A DNA stretch of 55,807 bases from an uncultured Rhodospirillales bacterium (lineage in GTDB: Bacteria > Pseudomonadota > Alphaproteobacteria > Acetobacterales > Acetobacteraceae), in the NCBI GenBank assembly GCA_903928895.1, contig CAIYSR010000106.1:1-55807 (forward strand), written 5' to 3'. Under the pieces are notes generated by a model. It had not been told where the DNA came from and made no database searches. It saw nothing but the letters and a program-made list of their open reading frames with translations. Both the position numbers and the translations under genes were made by a program. Shown piece after piece: positions 42,536 through 51,144 of the stretch; the stretch's first letter is position 1, and the number at the start of each line of letters is the position of its first letter.

Positions 42536-43750
42536 ATGAAACGTCGCACTTTGATCGCCTCGGCTGCCGCTCTAACGGCCGCTCCTTTGTCTGCGCCGCA
42601 TGCGCAGAAGCCGGCGGTGGTGCGCTGGTGGTATCATTTCGATGATCCCAAGGCCTCGCCGGCGGCGCTGGTGGCGGAATTCGAGAAGGCCAATCCGGGG
42701 ATCACAATTCAGGCGGAGAATATCCCGTGGGGCGGCGGGGCGGATTATGACACGCGGCTGTATACATCGATCATCGCGGGGAATGCGCCGGATGCGGCGA
42801 TGGTGAAGTTCAACAACCTGACGCGACTGCTGGAAATGGATGCCCTGGCGCCACTGGATAAGTTGCTGGCGGGGTGGTCGGGCAAGGCAGATATCTCGGA
42901 TGACTTGTGGAGTTTGCATCGGGCGCCGGACGGGAAGGCGTATTATCTGCCGGTGCAGTATGTGGTGCTGTATCTGTATTGCCGGCAGGATTGGTTTGCG
43001 GAGAAGGGGCTCAAGCTGCCCGTCACGTTCGATGATTTCCAGACGGCGGCGATCGCGCTGACCGGGGGGGATCGCTGGGGGTTCGGGCTGCGCGGCGGGG
43101 CCGGGGGGCACGACCATTGGTGCAGCTTTGTGCTGGGCGGCGGGGCGAAGATGGTGAAGGGCGGGCTGGTGGCGCCGCCGGCGATTGCGGCGAACCGGTG
43201 GTTTGTGGGGCTGCACACGGAGCGGCATGTGTTTCCGCCGTCGGCGCCGAATGACGGGTTCCAGCAGATCATCGCCAACATGAAGGCCGGCAGGACCGCG
43301 ATGACGATCCATCATATTGGATCCGCAAATGACATGGTGGCGGCGCTGGGGGACAAGATCACGGCGGTGCCGGTGCCGCGGGGGCCGCAGGGGCAGGGAT
43401 GGACGAGTTTCGGCGATGGCTCGAACGCGCTGCTGGCGCAGGGGAAGAATCAGGAGGCGGCGTGGAAGTGGATTTCCTACCTGTCGACCGGGCCGGCGAA
43501 TGTGGCGTTCAACAAGTTGTCAGGCCAGGTGACGGTGACGAAGTCCGGCGCGGCGACGTGGGATGTGCAACCGAAGCGGTTTGTGGAGGCGACGGTGAAT
43601 TCGCTGCCGATCGCGGCGACGTTGCCGTCGACGCCGCAGACCGCGGATTTCACCCGCACGGTGTGGCCGCAGACGACGCAGAAGGCGCTGGTGGAGCAGA
43701 TCACGGCGGATGACATGATGGCGATCTTCGAGAAGCACTACTTCGGTTGA
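42536..43750 (+). CDS. Sugar ABC importer binding protein (family 1)
   Basis: Periplasmic receptor of a carbohydrate-uptake (CUT1) importer, 404 residues. Signal peptide MKRRTLIASAAALTAAPLS ends near PHAQ (about 24). The mature part shows the family-1 fold: VRWWYHFDDPKASPAALVAEFEKANPGI, TSIIAGNAPDAAMV, GRTAMTIHHIG and QEAAWKWISYL. GGAGG lies eight bases before the ATG. It is probably co-transcribed from the regulator promoter with the two permeases. Ligand not determinable; the downstream epimerase and dehydrogenase suggest a rare sugar or polyol. Confidence 0.92.
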   Translation: MKRRTLIASAAALTAAPLSAPHAQKPAVVRWWYHFDDPKASPAALVAEFEKANPGITIQAENIPWGGGADYDTRLYTSIIAGNAPDAAMVKFNNLTRLLEMDALAPLDKLLAGWSGKADISDDLWSLHRAPDGKAYYLPVQYVVLYLYCRQDWFAEKGLKLPVTFDDFQTAAIALTGGDRWGFGLRGGAGGHDHWCSFVLGGGAKMVKGGLVAPPAIAANRWFVGLHTERHVFPPSAPNDGFQQIIANMKAGRTAMTIHHIGSANDMVAALGDKITAVPVPRGPQGQGWTSFGDGSNALLAQGKNQEAAWKWISYLSTGPANVAFNKLSGQVTVTKSGAATWDVQPKRFVEATVNSLPIAATLPSTPQTADFTRTVWPQTTQKALVEQITADDMMAIFEKHYFG

Positions 43751-43760
43751 GGCAGAGCGG

Positions 43761-44639
43761 ATGAGGTTGGGCTCCCCTGCCCTGCCCTGGCTTCTGCTGG
43801 CGCCGGCATTGGCAGCGACTGTGCTGCTGGTGCTGGTGCCGGTGGGGGAGACGTTCTGGCTGTCGCTGCATGATGTGATCCTGTTCCGGCCGCGGGTGCG
43901 TCCGTTTGTGGGCCTGGGAAATTATGTCGCGGTGCTGAGGGATCCGTTGTTCTGGGAGAGCCTGGGGCATTCGGTGGTGTGGGTGGTGGTGGCGGTTTCG
44001 CTGCAGTTTGGGCTTGGGCTGTGTACCGCGCTGCTGCTGAACCGGACGTTTGCCTGGCGGGCGGTGGCGCGGGCGCTGGTGATTGTGCCGTGGGCGTTGC
44101 CGAGTGTGATTATCGGACTCGTCTGGACCTGGATGTTGGACTTCAACCTCGGGTTGGTGAACCAGCTCGGGGTGCGCTGGGGGTTGCTGGAGGCGCCGAT
44201 CGCCTGGCTGGCGCGGCCGGATACGGCGATGGCGGCGGTGATCCTCGCCGTGGTGTGGCAGGGGTTTCCGTTTTTCGCGGTGACGCTGCTGGCGGGGTTG
44301 CAGGCGATTCCGCGGGAGCACTACGAGGCCGCCGAGATCGATGGGGCCGGGGTGGTGGTGTCGTTCTGGAATGTGACGTTGCCGGGGCTGGCGCCGGTGA
44401 TCGCGACGTCGCTGCTGCTGCGGATGATCTGGGTGTCGAATTCGCTGGATTTGATCCTGGTGATGACCGGAGGAGGGCCGGGGACTTCGACGCATACGTT
44501 GCCGCTGTATGCGTTCCTGAAGGCGTGGTCGGGGGCGAATTATGGGTATGGGTCGGCGTTGGCGGTGGTGTTGACGGTGTTGCTGCTGGCGGTGGTGATC
44601 AGTTACGCGGTTCGGGCGGGGCGGGAGGCGAAGGCGTGA
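43761..44639 (+). CDS. Sugar ABC importer permease (MalF/UgpA type)
   Basis: Inner-membrane permease of a CUT1 importer, 292 residues with six hydrophobic segments. The cytoplasmic EAA loop reads EAAEIDGAGVVVSFWNVTLPGLAP (in pieces EAAEIDGAG and LPGLAP). It starts 10 bases after the binding-protein stop. It is followed by a 190-base gap filled by the AT-rich repeat composite before the second permease. Confidence 0.93.
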   Translation: MRLGSPALPWLLLAPALAATVLLVLVPVGETFWLSLHDVILFRPRVRPFVGLGNYVAVLRDPLFWESLGHSVVWVVVAVSLQFGLGLCTALLLNRTFAWRAVARALVIVPWALPSVIIGLVWTWMLDFNLGLVNQLGVRWGLLEAPIAWLARPDTAMAAVILAVVWQGFPFFAVTLLAGLQAIPREHYEAAEIDGAGVVVSFWNVTLPGLAPVIATSLLLRMIWVSNSLDLILVMTGGGPGTSTHTLPLYAFLKAWSGANYGYGSALAVVLTVLLLAVVISYAVRAGREAKA

Positions 44640-44650
44640 CGGGGGAAGGA

Positions 44651-44822
44651 AGCGCTTCTTTTTTTGTAAAAAAAGAAGCAAAAAAACTTTATCCATTTGG
44701 GGTTTCGGGGCGGAGAGGGGCGAAGCCAATGAACATGTTGGCTTCGCCGCTCCCCTTGGCCAGTTCTCGAGATGCCAAATGGATGAAAGTTTTTTGCTTC
44801 TTTTTTTCAAAAAAGAAGCGCT
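44651..44822. repeat. Composite inverted repeat within the sugar operon
   Basis: Two AT-rich units in opposite orientation (44651-44698 and 44777-44822) flank an inner inverted repeat. The inner part has a perfect nine-base stem, CGAAGCCAA/TTGGCTTCG (44721-44729 and 44738-44746), extended by GGAGAGGGG and CGCTCCCC. The whole 172-base block is symmetrical and lies between the two permease genes of one operon. Its outer arms are the same sequence family as the other repeats in this window. Confidence 0.88.
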
Positions 44823-44829
44823 TTTTCCT

Positions 44830-45654
44830 ATGAAACGCTTGCGTCTCTTCCTTGGCACCGAGTTGCCGCTGGCGGCGATACTGGCGTTTGGCCTGGTGCC
44901 GTTCATCTGGATGGCGGTGTCGTCGGTGCGGCCGGATGAGGAGTTGACGCAGTCGCCGGTGCGGTTGATTCCGGGGGCGTTGACGTTGGTGCATCACATT
45001 GAGCTTCTGCGGCGGACGTCGTTTGCGGCGAATTTGCGGGATAGTTTTGTGGTGGCGGCGGGGGCCGTGGCGTTGGGGTTGTTGTTGTCGTTGCCGGCCG
45101 CTTATGCGTTTTCGCGGTTCCGGTTTCCGGGGCGGCGGTTTTTGCGGGTGCAGTTCCTGGTGGTGAACATGTTCCCGGTGGTGCTGCTGGTGTTGCCGTT
45201 GTTTTTTGTGCTGCGGGGGTTGGGGCTGCTGGATACGTATGTGGCGCTGATCATGGGGCATGCGACGTTTACGCTGCCGTTCGCGATCTGGTTGATGACG
45301 AGTTACATCGATGGAATCCCGGCCGATCTGGATGAGGCGGCGATGATGGATGGGGCGACGGGGGTGCAGGTGCTGCGGCTGGTGATATTGCCGCTGGTGG
45401 TGCCGGGGATGGTGGCGGTGGGCATTTATTTGTTCATTGCTTCATGGAATGAGTATTTGTTTGCGCTGATGCTGGCGGGGCGGAATGTGCGCACGGTGAC
45501 GGTGGCGTTGCAGATGTTCATTGGCGAAAACGAGATTCATTGGGGCCTGCTGACGGCGGGCGGAACTCTGGTGGCGATGCCGGCGGTGGTGCTGTTTCTG
45601 TTTGCGCAGAGGCATCTCGTGGGTGGGTTGACCGGGGGGGCAGTAAAGGGATGA
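44830..45654 (+). CDS. Sugar ABC importer permease (MalG/UgpE type)
   Basis: Second CUT1 permease, 274 residues with six hydrophobic segments. EAA loop: DEAAMMDGATGVQVLRLVILPLVVPG. ASWNEYLFALML is a typical block after it. ATG at 44830 is used; a longer reading goes into the AT-rich repeat. The stop overlaps the epimerase start (ATGA). No ATPase gene is present in the cluster. Confidence 0.93.
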   Translation: MKRLRLFLGTELPLAAILAFGLVPFIWMAVSSVRPDEELTQSPVRLIPGALTLVHHIELLRRTSFAANLRDSFVVAAGAVALGLLLSLPAAYAFSRFRFPGRRFLRVQFLVVNMFPVVLLVLPLFFVLRGLGLLDTYVALIMGHATFTLPFAIWLMTSYIDGIPADLDEAAMMDGATGVQVLRLVILPLVVPGMVAVGIYLFIASWNEYLFALMLAGRNVRTVTVALQMFIGENEIHWGLLTAGGTLVAMPAVVLFLFAQRHLVGGLTGGAVKG

Positions 45655-46544
45655 GCCAAATGTGGAAGCGCCCGCCGATTGGCGTGATTTCGATGTCGTA
45701 TGCGCGGCCGTTCGGGGCGGAGCATTTTCCGCTGTTTGGGCGGATGAAGGCGGCGGGGATGGATTTTGTGGAGTTGCTGGTGCCGGAGGAGGAGGAGATG
45801 GACCCGGTGGCGGCCGGGAAGGCGGCGGCTGCGGCGGGGTTGTTCATCGCGCTGGCGGCGCGGGTGAATGTGCAGCGGGATTTGGCGTCGGAGGATGCGG
45901 GGGCGCATCGGGCGGGGGTGGATTATTTGAAGCGGACAGTGGATGTGGCGGTGGCGATGGGGGCGCGGATTGTGGGGGGGCCGCTGTACGGGACGCCGCT
46001 GGTGTTCGCCGGGCGGCCCCCCTCGCCTATCGACGAGGCGCTGCGGATGCGGCGGGTCGATCGGGTGGTGGCGGGGTTGCAGGAAGCAGGGGACTACGCT
46101 GGGGCACATGGGGTGGTTCTGGCGGTGGAGCCGTTGAACCGGTTCGAGACGGATTTTTGTAATACGGCGGGCCAGGCGGTGGAGTTGGTGGGGATGGTGG
46201 ATCGGCCGGCGGTGGGGGTGATGCTGGATACGTTCCATATGAATATGGAGGACGATGATTTGCCGCAGGCGATCCGGGCGACGGGGAAGCACCTGGTGCA
46301 TTTCCAGGCGAACGAGAACCATCGGGGGTTTCTGGGGACGGGGCATATCGAATGGGGGCCGATTTGCCGGGCCTTGGCGGATATCGGGTATGGGGGGGCG
46401 ATTACGTTGGAGCCGTTCCGGCGGGCGGATATGCGGTTGTCAGTACCTTTGGCGCAGTGGCGGGCGCCGACGTTTGACGAGGATTTGGATTTGGCGCAGT
46501 CGGCGGCGTTGTTGCGCGGGTATTTGCATACGGTGCGGGCATGA
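45651..46544 (+). CDS. Sugar epimerase/isomerase, TIM-barrel (D-tagatose 3-epimerase-like)
   Basis: Xylose isomerase-like TIM-barrel protein, 297 residues. Metal ligands match ketose 3-epimerases: Glu160 (AVEPLNRFE), Asp193 (MLDTFHMN), His217 (LVHFQANENHRG) and Glu254 (TLEPF). The two glutamates are the acid/base pair. The family interconverts ketoses such as tagatose, psicose and fructose, or inosose-type compounds. It overlaps both neighbours by four bases, so it is firmly in the operon. Third positions are almost exclusively G. Confidence 0.88.
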   Translation: MSQMWKRPPIGVISMSYARPFGAEHFPLFGRMKAAGMDFVELLVPEEEEMDPVAAGKAAAAAGLFIALAARVNVQRDLASEDAGAHRAGVDYLKRTVDVAVAMGARIVGGPLYGTPLVFAGRPPSPIDEALRMRRVDRVVAGLQEAGDYAGAHGVVLAVEPLNRFETDFCNTAGQAVELVGMVDRPAVGVMLDTFHMNMEDDDLPQAIRATGKHLVHFQANENHRGFLGTGHIEWGPICRALADIGYGGAITLEPFRRADMRLSVPLAQWRAPTFDEDLDLAQSAALLRGYLHTVRA

Positions 46545-47569
46545 TTCCGCGGATCGGCTGGATCGGGTGTGGGACGCATGCCGGGGAGATGTTGTTGCCG
46601 CAGTTGGTTCGGTTGCCGGTCCGGCTGGTGGCCTTGGCCGATGTGAACGCGGAGCGGCTGGCACTGATCGGCGATCGCTATGGGGTCGCGCGGCGCTATG
46701 CGGACGGCCTGGCGATGATAGAATCGATGGCCACGTCGGGGGAACTCGATGCAATCGGCATGGCGGTCGGGCCGAAGCAGCATAGCGAACTGGCGGCGGC
46801 CGCACTACGGCGGGGCTTGCCGGTCTTCATCGAGAAGCCACCGGCAGCCACTTCGGCAGAAGCGCAGGTGCTGGCCGATTTGGCGCGGGCGGCGGGCAAG
46901 CCCTGCGTCGTCGGGTTCATGAAGCGGTATTCGACGGCCAATCGGATCGCGGGGAACATCACGCGCGGCGCTGGGTTCGGGCCGCGGGCGAGCCTGCTCG
47001 GCGAGTACATGACGGCACCGACCTATTTTGTCGGAAATGCCGACTACACCGGCTTCCTGCTGCATCACTGCGTGCACGCGATGGACCTGGTGCCGTGGCT
47101 GCTGAAGGAGGACGTGGTCTCGACGCAGGCCAGGAGCTTCGAGATAGCGCCCGGAAAACTGCTGCTGCACGTAGGGTTTGGCTTCGCCTCCGGGGCGCTG
47201 GCCACCGTGGTGATGGGGACCCACCAGTCACGCGGGACGCCGATGGAGTGGTGGCAGGTGATGGGCGACCAGCAGCGCGTCGAGGTCCGCAATGTGCATG
47301 AGGTCCGGCACTTCCGAAACCCTCCGTTCAAGGCGGCCGATCCGGCGGCAACGCTCGATGCGGCGGTGGATACCCTGGTCTGGGAGCCGAACTTCACTGC
47401 CGCCGCCAACGAGGATCACAAAGGCTATCATGGTCTGCTCGCGGCGTTCGGGCGCGCAGTGCGCGGCGAGGCCAACGACGCGCCGGATATCGCCGACGGG
47501 GTGAAGGCGATGCGGGTGCTGGAAGCGGTGGTGCGGTCGATGGGGAGCGGGACGGCGGAACGGGTCTAA
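46541..47569 (+). CDS. Gfo/Idh/MocA-family NAD(P)-dependent dehydrogenase
   Basis: Sugar or inositol oxidoreductase, 342 residues. Rossmann fold at the N-terminus: RIGWIGCGTHAGEML; the typical EKPPA motif (Lys near 100) positions the catalytic Lys; a C-terminal alpha/beta domain binds substrate (NADYTGFLLHHCVHAMDLV). Last gene of the sugar cluster. With the epimerase it suggests conversion of an imported rare sugar or polyol to a central intermediate. Codon use is less G-biased than the upstream genes. Confidence 0.9.
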   Translation: MIPRIGWIGCGTHAGEMLLPQLVRLPVRLVALADVNAERLALIGDRYGVARRYADGLAMIESMATSGELDAIGMAVGPKQHSELAAAALRRGLPVFIEKPPAATSAEAQVLADLARAAGKPCVVGFMKRYSTANRIAGNITRGAGFGPRASLLGEYMTAPTYFVGNADYTGFLLHHCVHAMDLVPWLLKEDVVSTQARSFEIAPGKLLLHVGFGFASGALATVVMGTHQSRGTPMEWWQVMGDQQRVEVRNVHEVRHFRNPPFKAADPAATLDAAVDTLVWEPNFTAAANEDHKGYHGLLAAFGRAVRGEANDAPDIADGVKAMRVLEAVVRSMGSGTAERV

Positions 47570-47670
47570 GCAAACCCTCTCAGGTTTGCGGTCTTGCTGA
47601 AATATAGTATCAGCCCTGCTGAATATCGACCTTCAGGGAACCCGGATAAAGAACAGAATACTGGAAGAAA

Positions 47671-47792
47671 GAGTTTCTTTTTTGAAAAAAAAGAAACAAA
47701 AAAACTTCATTTTTGTCTTTGCTGCGGATGGAATTGCAAACTCCAAGGGTTGAAAGTTTTTTGCTTCTTTTTTTCAAAAAAGAAGCGCTTCC
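47671..47792. repeat. AT-rich hairpin repeat, inverted pair with spacer
   Basis: Unit A (47671-47714, GTTTCTTTTTTG then CAAAAAAACTTCATTTT) and unit B (47751-47792, TGAAAGTTTTTTGCTTC then AAAAAAGAAGCGC) are in opposite orientation with 36 bases between. They lie between the convergent dehydrogenase and metallophosphatase genes, at the point where the strand composition changes. Confidence 0.88.
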
Positions 47793-47842
47793 CTACCCCG
47801 ATCAAGAAAGCGTCATTCCTTTGCGTGGGTGGTACAAGCCAT

Positions 47843-48556
47843 TCACGCGAACAGGAACGCCATCTCGTCGGCCTCCAGAATTGCGCAGGTCAGCCGCCCG
47901 CCATAGACCGCCCCGGTGTCGAGGCCGAGCCGGTTGTGCTTCACCACCGGTTCCGGCTTGGGCGTGTGGCCGTGCACGACCACCACGCCGAAATCGCTTT
48001 CATTGTAGAGGAATGCCTGTCGGATGCTGATCAGGTCCTGGCGCACCTGATCGGCGATGGCGACGCCGGGCCGGATCCCGGCATGGACGAACAGGTATGT
48101 GCCCTCCTGATGGGTCAGCGCGAGCCGCTGGAGGAAGGCCATATGCGCTGGCGGCACATGGCCGGGCCAGCTCGGCCGCGGGGCGTCGGGATCACCGCCA
48201 TAGCTGATCAGCGCCTCGCGCCCGCCCTGGATCATCCAATCCGTCATCGCCGCGCCCTGGCCGGAAAGCGCGTCGATCATGGTCTGCTCATGATTGCCGA
48301 GCAGGTTGACCGTCGGCACTCCCGGGATCGGATCGCCGTCGGCCAGAAGCTGCACCACCCCCCGGCTGTCCGGCCCGCGATCGACGTAGTCGCCGAGATG
48401 CAGCAGCAGCGGCGCGGCGCACGGCCGATGCGCGAGATCGTCGGCAATCGCCGCATGCAGTTCCGCCAACCGAGCATCGCAGCCATGAACATCGCCGATC
48501 GCATAGACCCGGCGTCCCGCTTGGAGGGTCCCGGGCGCCTTGGTGAATTCCAACAT
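47843..48556 (-). CDS. Calcineurin-like metallophosphatase
   Basis: Ser/Thr protein phosphatase-type metallophosphoesterase (PrpA/Ap4A-hydrolase-like fold), 237 residues. Bimetal motifs are all present: GDVHG (21-25), GDYVDRG (55-61), GNHE (87-90) and HGHTP near the C-terminus. It may dephosphorylate proteins or nucleotides. ATG at 48556 is used; another at 48577 would add seven residues. Divergent from the sulfatase gene with about 70 bases between. Confidence 0.88.
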   Translation of the reverse strand: MLEFTKAPGTLQAGRRVYAIGDVHGCDARLAELHAAIADDLAHRPCAAPLLLHLGDYVDRGPDSRGVVQLLADGDPIPGVPTVNLLGNHEQTMIDALSGQGAAMTDWMIQGGREALISYGGDPDAPRPSWPGHVPPAHMAFLQRLALTHQEGTYLFVHAGIRPGVAIADQVRQDLISIRQAFLYNESDFGVVVVHGHTPKPEPVVKHNRLGLDTGAVYGGRLTCAILEADEMAFLFA

Positions 48557-48624
48557 GTAAGCCGATCTTCCCGTCATGCTGCGTGTGCGCCAGGATAGAG
48601 CCCTCATCGCAGCGGGACAAACCC

Positions 48625-50184
48625 ATGGCCGCACGCCACGTGCTTTTCATTTGTGTCGACCAGTGGCGCGGCGACAGTCTCGGGAGTCTCGGCCACCCGG
48701 CCGCCCGCACGCCGAACCTTGACGCGCTGGCGCGCGACGGCGTGATGTTCACCTCGCATTGGGGCCAGGCCGCCCCCTGCGGCCCGGCCCGCGCCTCCAT
48801 GCTGACCGGACAATACGTGATGAACCATCGCGTGGTCGCCAACGGCGTGCCGCTCGATTCGCGTCATCCCAACCTCGCCACCGAGGTTCGCCGCCACGGC
48901 ATGGACCCGCAATTGATCGGCTACACCACCACCATCCCGGACCCGGTGAAGACCCATCCCGGCGATCCCCGGTATCACGAAATCGGCGACGTGATGGAGG
49001 GCTGGCAGGGTTTCGCCCATTTCGACGAGGTCGATTTCCGCGCCTATTTCGGCTGGGCCGCAAGCCGCGGCATCGCCCTGCCCGAGGACCCGTTCGCCCT
49101 GTGGCATCCGACCGAAGGTCCCTGCGGCGCCACCGCCTTCCCCTCGCGGGTCCCGGCCAGCGAAACCACGACCGCCTGGACCGGTGAGCACGGCCTGGCC
49201 TTCCTGCGCGGCGCCAAGGTCTCCCGCAATCGCCCCTGGCTGCTGCATCTCGGCTTTCTCAGTCCCCACCCGCCCTTCATCGCCGCTGCCCCCTATCACG
49301 CGCTGGTCCCCGACGCCGACATCCCCTCGCCGATCCGCGCCGCGTCCCGGGCGGAGGAGGCGGCGCAGCACCCGGTTCTGGCGCATTGGCTCGAAACCCA
49401 GAACCAGGCCTCGTTTTTCGAGGGCGCCACCGGTCACGTCGCCGGGCTGACCGACCACGATGTCCGGCTCACACGGCGCGCCTACTACGGCATGATCGCC
49501 GAGATCGATGCCTGGATCGGCCGCATCCTCGCCGAACTCAAGGCCAACGGCCAGTACGACGACACCCTGATCGTCTTCACCTCGGACCACGGCGAACAGC
49601 TCGGCGACCATCGCCTGCTCGGCAAGATCGGCTGGTTCGACCAGAGCTATCACCTGCCGCTCATCATCCGCGACCCCGGGGGTGTCCACGGCCGCGTGGT
49701 CGATGCCTTCACCGAAGCGGTCGACCTGATGCCCACCATCCTGGCCTGGCTCGATCAGGCCATCCCCGCCTCCTGCGATGGCGAGAGCCTGCTGCCCTGG
49801 CTGCGCGGCGAGACCCCTGCCGCGTGGCGCGACGAGGTCCATTTCGAATACGATCTGCGCGGGGGCTGGCCCGAGCCCGCCTCGTTGCCGGCGCACACCC
49901 CGCCCGGAGCCGGCCCGATGGCCGCGCTGCGCACCAAAGCCTGGAAATACGTCCATCTCCCCGGCTTCGCCCCCGTGCTCTACGACCTGCGCGCCGACCC
50001 CGGCGAGACCCGCAACGTGGCGGGTGATCCGGCCTATCGCGACCTCCTGCTGGGAGCGGCGCAACGGATGCTGGACTTCCGCCTGACCCATGCCGCAGCC
50101 GGTCACACCCACATGGTGGCAACCCCCGGGGGGCTGGCCCCACGGATCACGCCCGGTCGCGGGAAGCCCGGCGTCAGAAGTTGA
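48625..50184 (+). CDS. Sulfatase / phosphonate monoester hydrolase family
   Basis: Alkaline phosphatase-superfamily hydrolase of 519 residues. The Cys-type sulfatase signature PCGPARASMLTG puts the formylglycine precursor at Cys52 and the conserved Arg at 56; this needs a formylglycine-generating enzyme encoded elsewhere. Metal ligands include FICVDQWRGD near the N-terminus and FTSDHGEQLGDH. The length and the CGPAR motif resemble cytoplasmic phosphonate monoester hydrolases, but sulfate esters are equally possible. No signal peptide. The 3' end overlaps the convergent outer-membrane gene by 11 bases. Confidence 0.9.
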   Translation: MAARHVLFICVDQWRGDSLGSLGHPAARTPNLDALARDGVMFTSHWGQAAPCGPARASMLTGQYVMNHRVVANGVPLDSRHPNLATEVRRHGMDPQLIGYTTTIPDPVKTHPGDPRYHEIGDVMEGWQGFAHFDEVDFRAYFGWAASRGIALPEDPFALWHPTEGPCGATAFPSRVPASETTTAWTGEHGLAFLRGAKVSRNRPWLLHLGFLSPHPPFIAAAPYHALVPDADIPSPIRAASRAEEAAQHPVLAHWLETQNQASFFEGATGHVAGLTDHDVRLTRRAYYGMIAEIDAWIGRILAELKANGQYDDTLIVFTSDHGEQLGDHRLLGKIGWFDQSYHLPLIIRDPGGVHGRVVDAFTEAVDLMPTILAWLDQAIPASCDGESLLPWLRGETPAAWRDEVHFEYDLRGGWPEPASLPAHTPPGAGPMAALRTKAWKYVHLPGFAPVLYDLRADPGETRNVAGDPAYRDLLLGAAQRMLDFRLTHAAAGHTHMVATPGGLAPRITPGRGKPGVRS

Positions 50185-50923
50185 ACTGCAACCCGGTGTA
50201 GTACGAAAAGGCGTTGGTCGCCTGCGCGTTGCTCAGCCCGCGACCGGCGGACGCGGTCAGGTTGATGAGGTCCGTCAGCTTGATGACGGCGCCCACATTG
50301 AAGCCGACCGAGTCCTTGCCGCCGGTCGCGCTGGCGGTCTGGTAGAACAATTCGGTCCCGAGGCTCACCCCCTCCGTCACTTCGTACTGCACCGCGGTGC
50401 CGGCGAACCACCAATCCTTGTTGCCCACGCCCGGATTGGTCCAGTGCCCACCGCCCGCGGCAACGCTCAGATGCTCGCCGAAATTCCGGCTCATCCACAG
50501 CGGCAGGAACACCTGGGCGTGCCCGCTGCTGAGCCCGAGCCGCTGGTTCCCGGTCGGCACCTCAACGAGCGGCTCGAAGGCAATCGCGGGCCACCAGTCC
50601 TCCGGCGCCGGATCGATCAGGCGGATCTTCAGGCCCAGCTCGGTGTCGCCATAGCCGAACCCGGTGCCGCGGCCGGCACCTTTCGAATAGCCGAGCGGCA
50701 TGCTCATGTGGATCTGCACGCCCGCGAAGGCGCCATAATCCACCTCCAGCCCCGGCAACACCCCGGCCCCGGCCCCGCCGCGCACGAAGGTGCCGGAGCT
50801 GAACACATCGACCTCCCAGGCCTGGTACTCCGTCGGCTTGGCGTCATCGACGCGATAGGGCGCCCCGGCCAAAGCGGGCAAGGGAAGCAACGCAAGGCCG
50901 GTCAGCAAGATGAGAATGCGCAT
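50174..50923 (-). CDS. Outer-membrane beta-barrel protein, transporter-like
   Basis: Secreted protein of 249 residues. Signal peptide MRILILLTGLALLPLPALA (19), then alternating hydrophobic/aromatic strands and a terminal Phe (LQFNF), the mark of an outer-membrane barrel. WEVDVFSSGTF, LGLKIRLI, FEPLVEVPTGNQ and VGAVIKLTDLINLTASAGRG resemble the 'MetA-pathway of phenol degradation'/transporter-like barrel family. The ATG at 50923 is chosen because it begins the signal peptide. The 221 bases between it and the next stop (51145) hold no gene that I can see. Substrate unknown. Confidence 0.78.
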   Translation of the reverse strand: MRILILLTGLALLPLPALAGAPYRVDDAKPTEYQAWEVDVFSSGTFVRGGAGAGVLPGLEVDYGAFAGVQIHMSMPLGYSKGAGRGTGFGYGDTELGLKIRLIDPAPEDWWPAIAFEPLVEVPTGNQRLGLSSGHAQVFLPLWMSRNFGEHLSVAAGGGHWTNPGVGNKDWWFAGTAVQYEVTEGVSLGTELFYQTASATGGKDSVGFNVGAVIKLTDLINLTASAGRGLSNAQATNAFSYYTGLQFNF

Positions 50924-51144
50924 CGCAAGGCTTTCCGCTTGGTTGTGATCATATCGTACGCGAACGTTCATAGACTCTCGACCCGATCGATATCACCGCG
51001 GCGCCACACCCGCCACCGTCGCGCCCGCATTTACTCCCCGTTCGCCACCGCATGACGACCGCGGGCGGGCGCCGCGCAGGGCCGCACAACGCGATCAAAC
51101 GAAGAGCCGGCGCGATGACCGCTGATGGTCGCGGTCATCACGCA

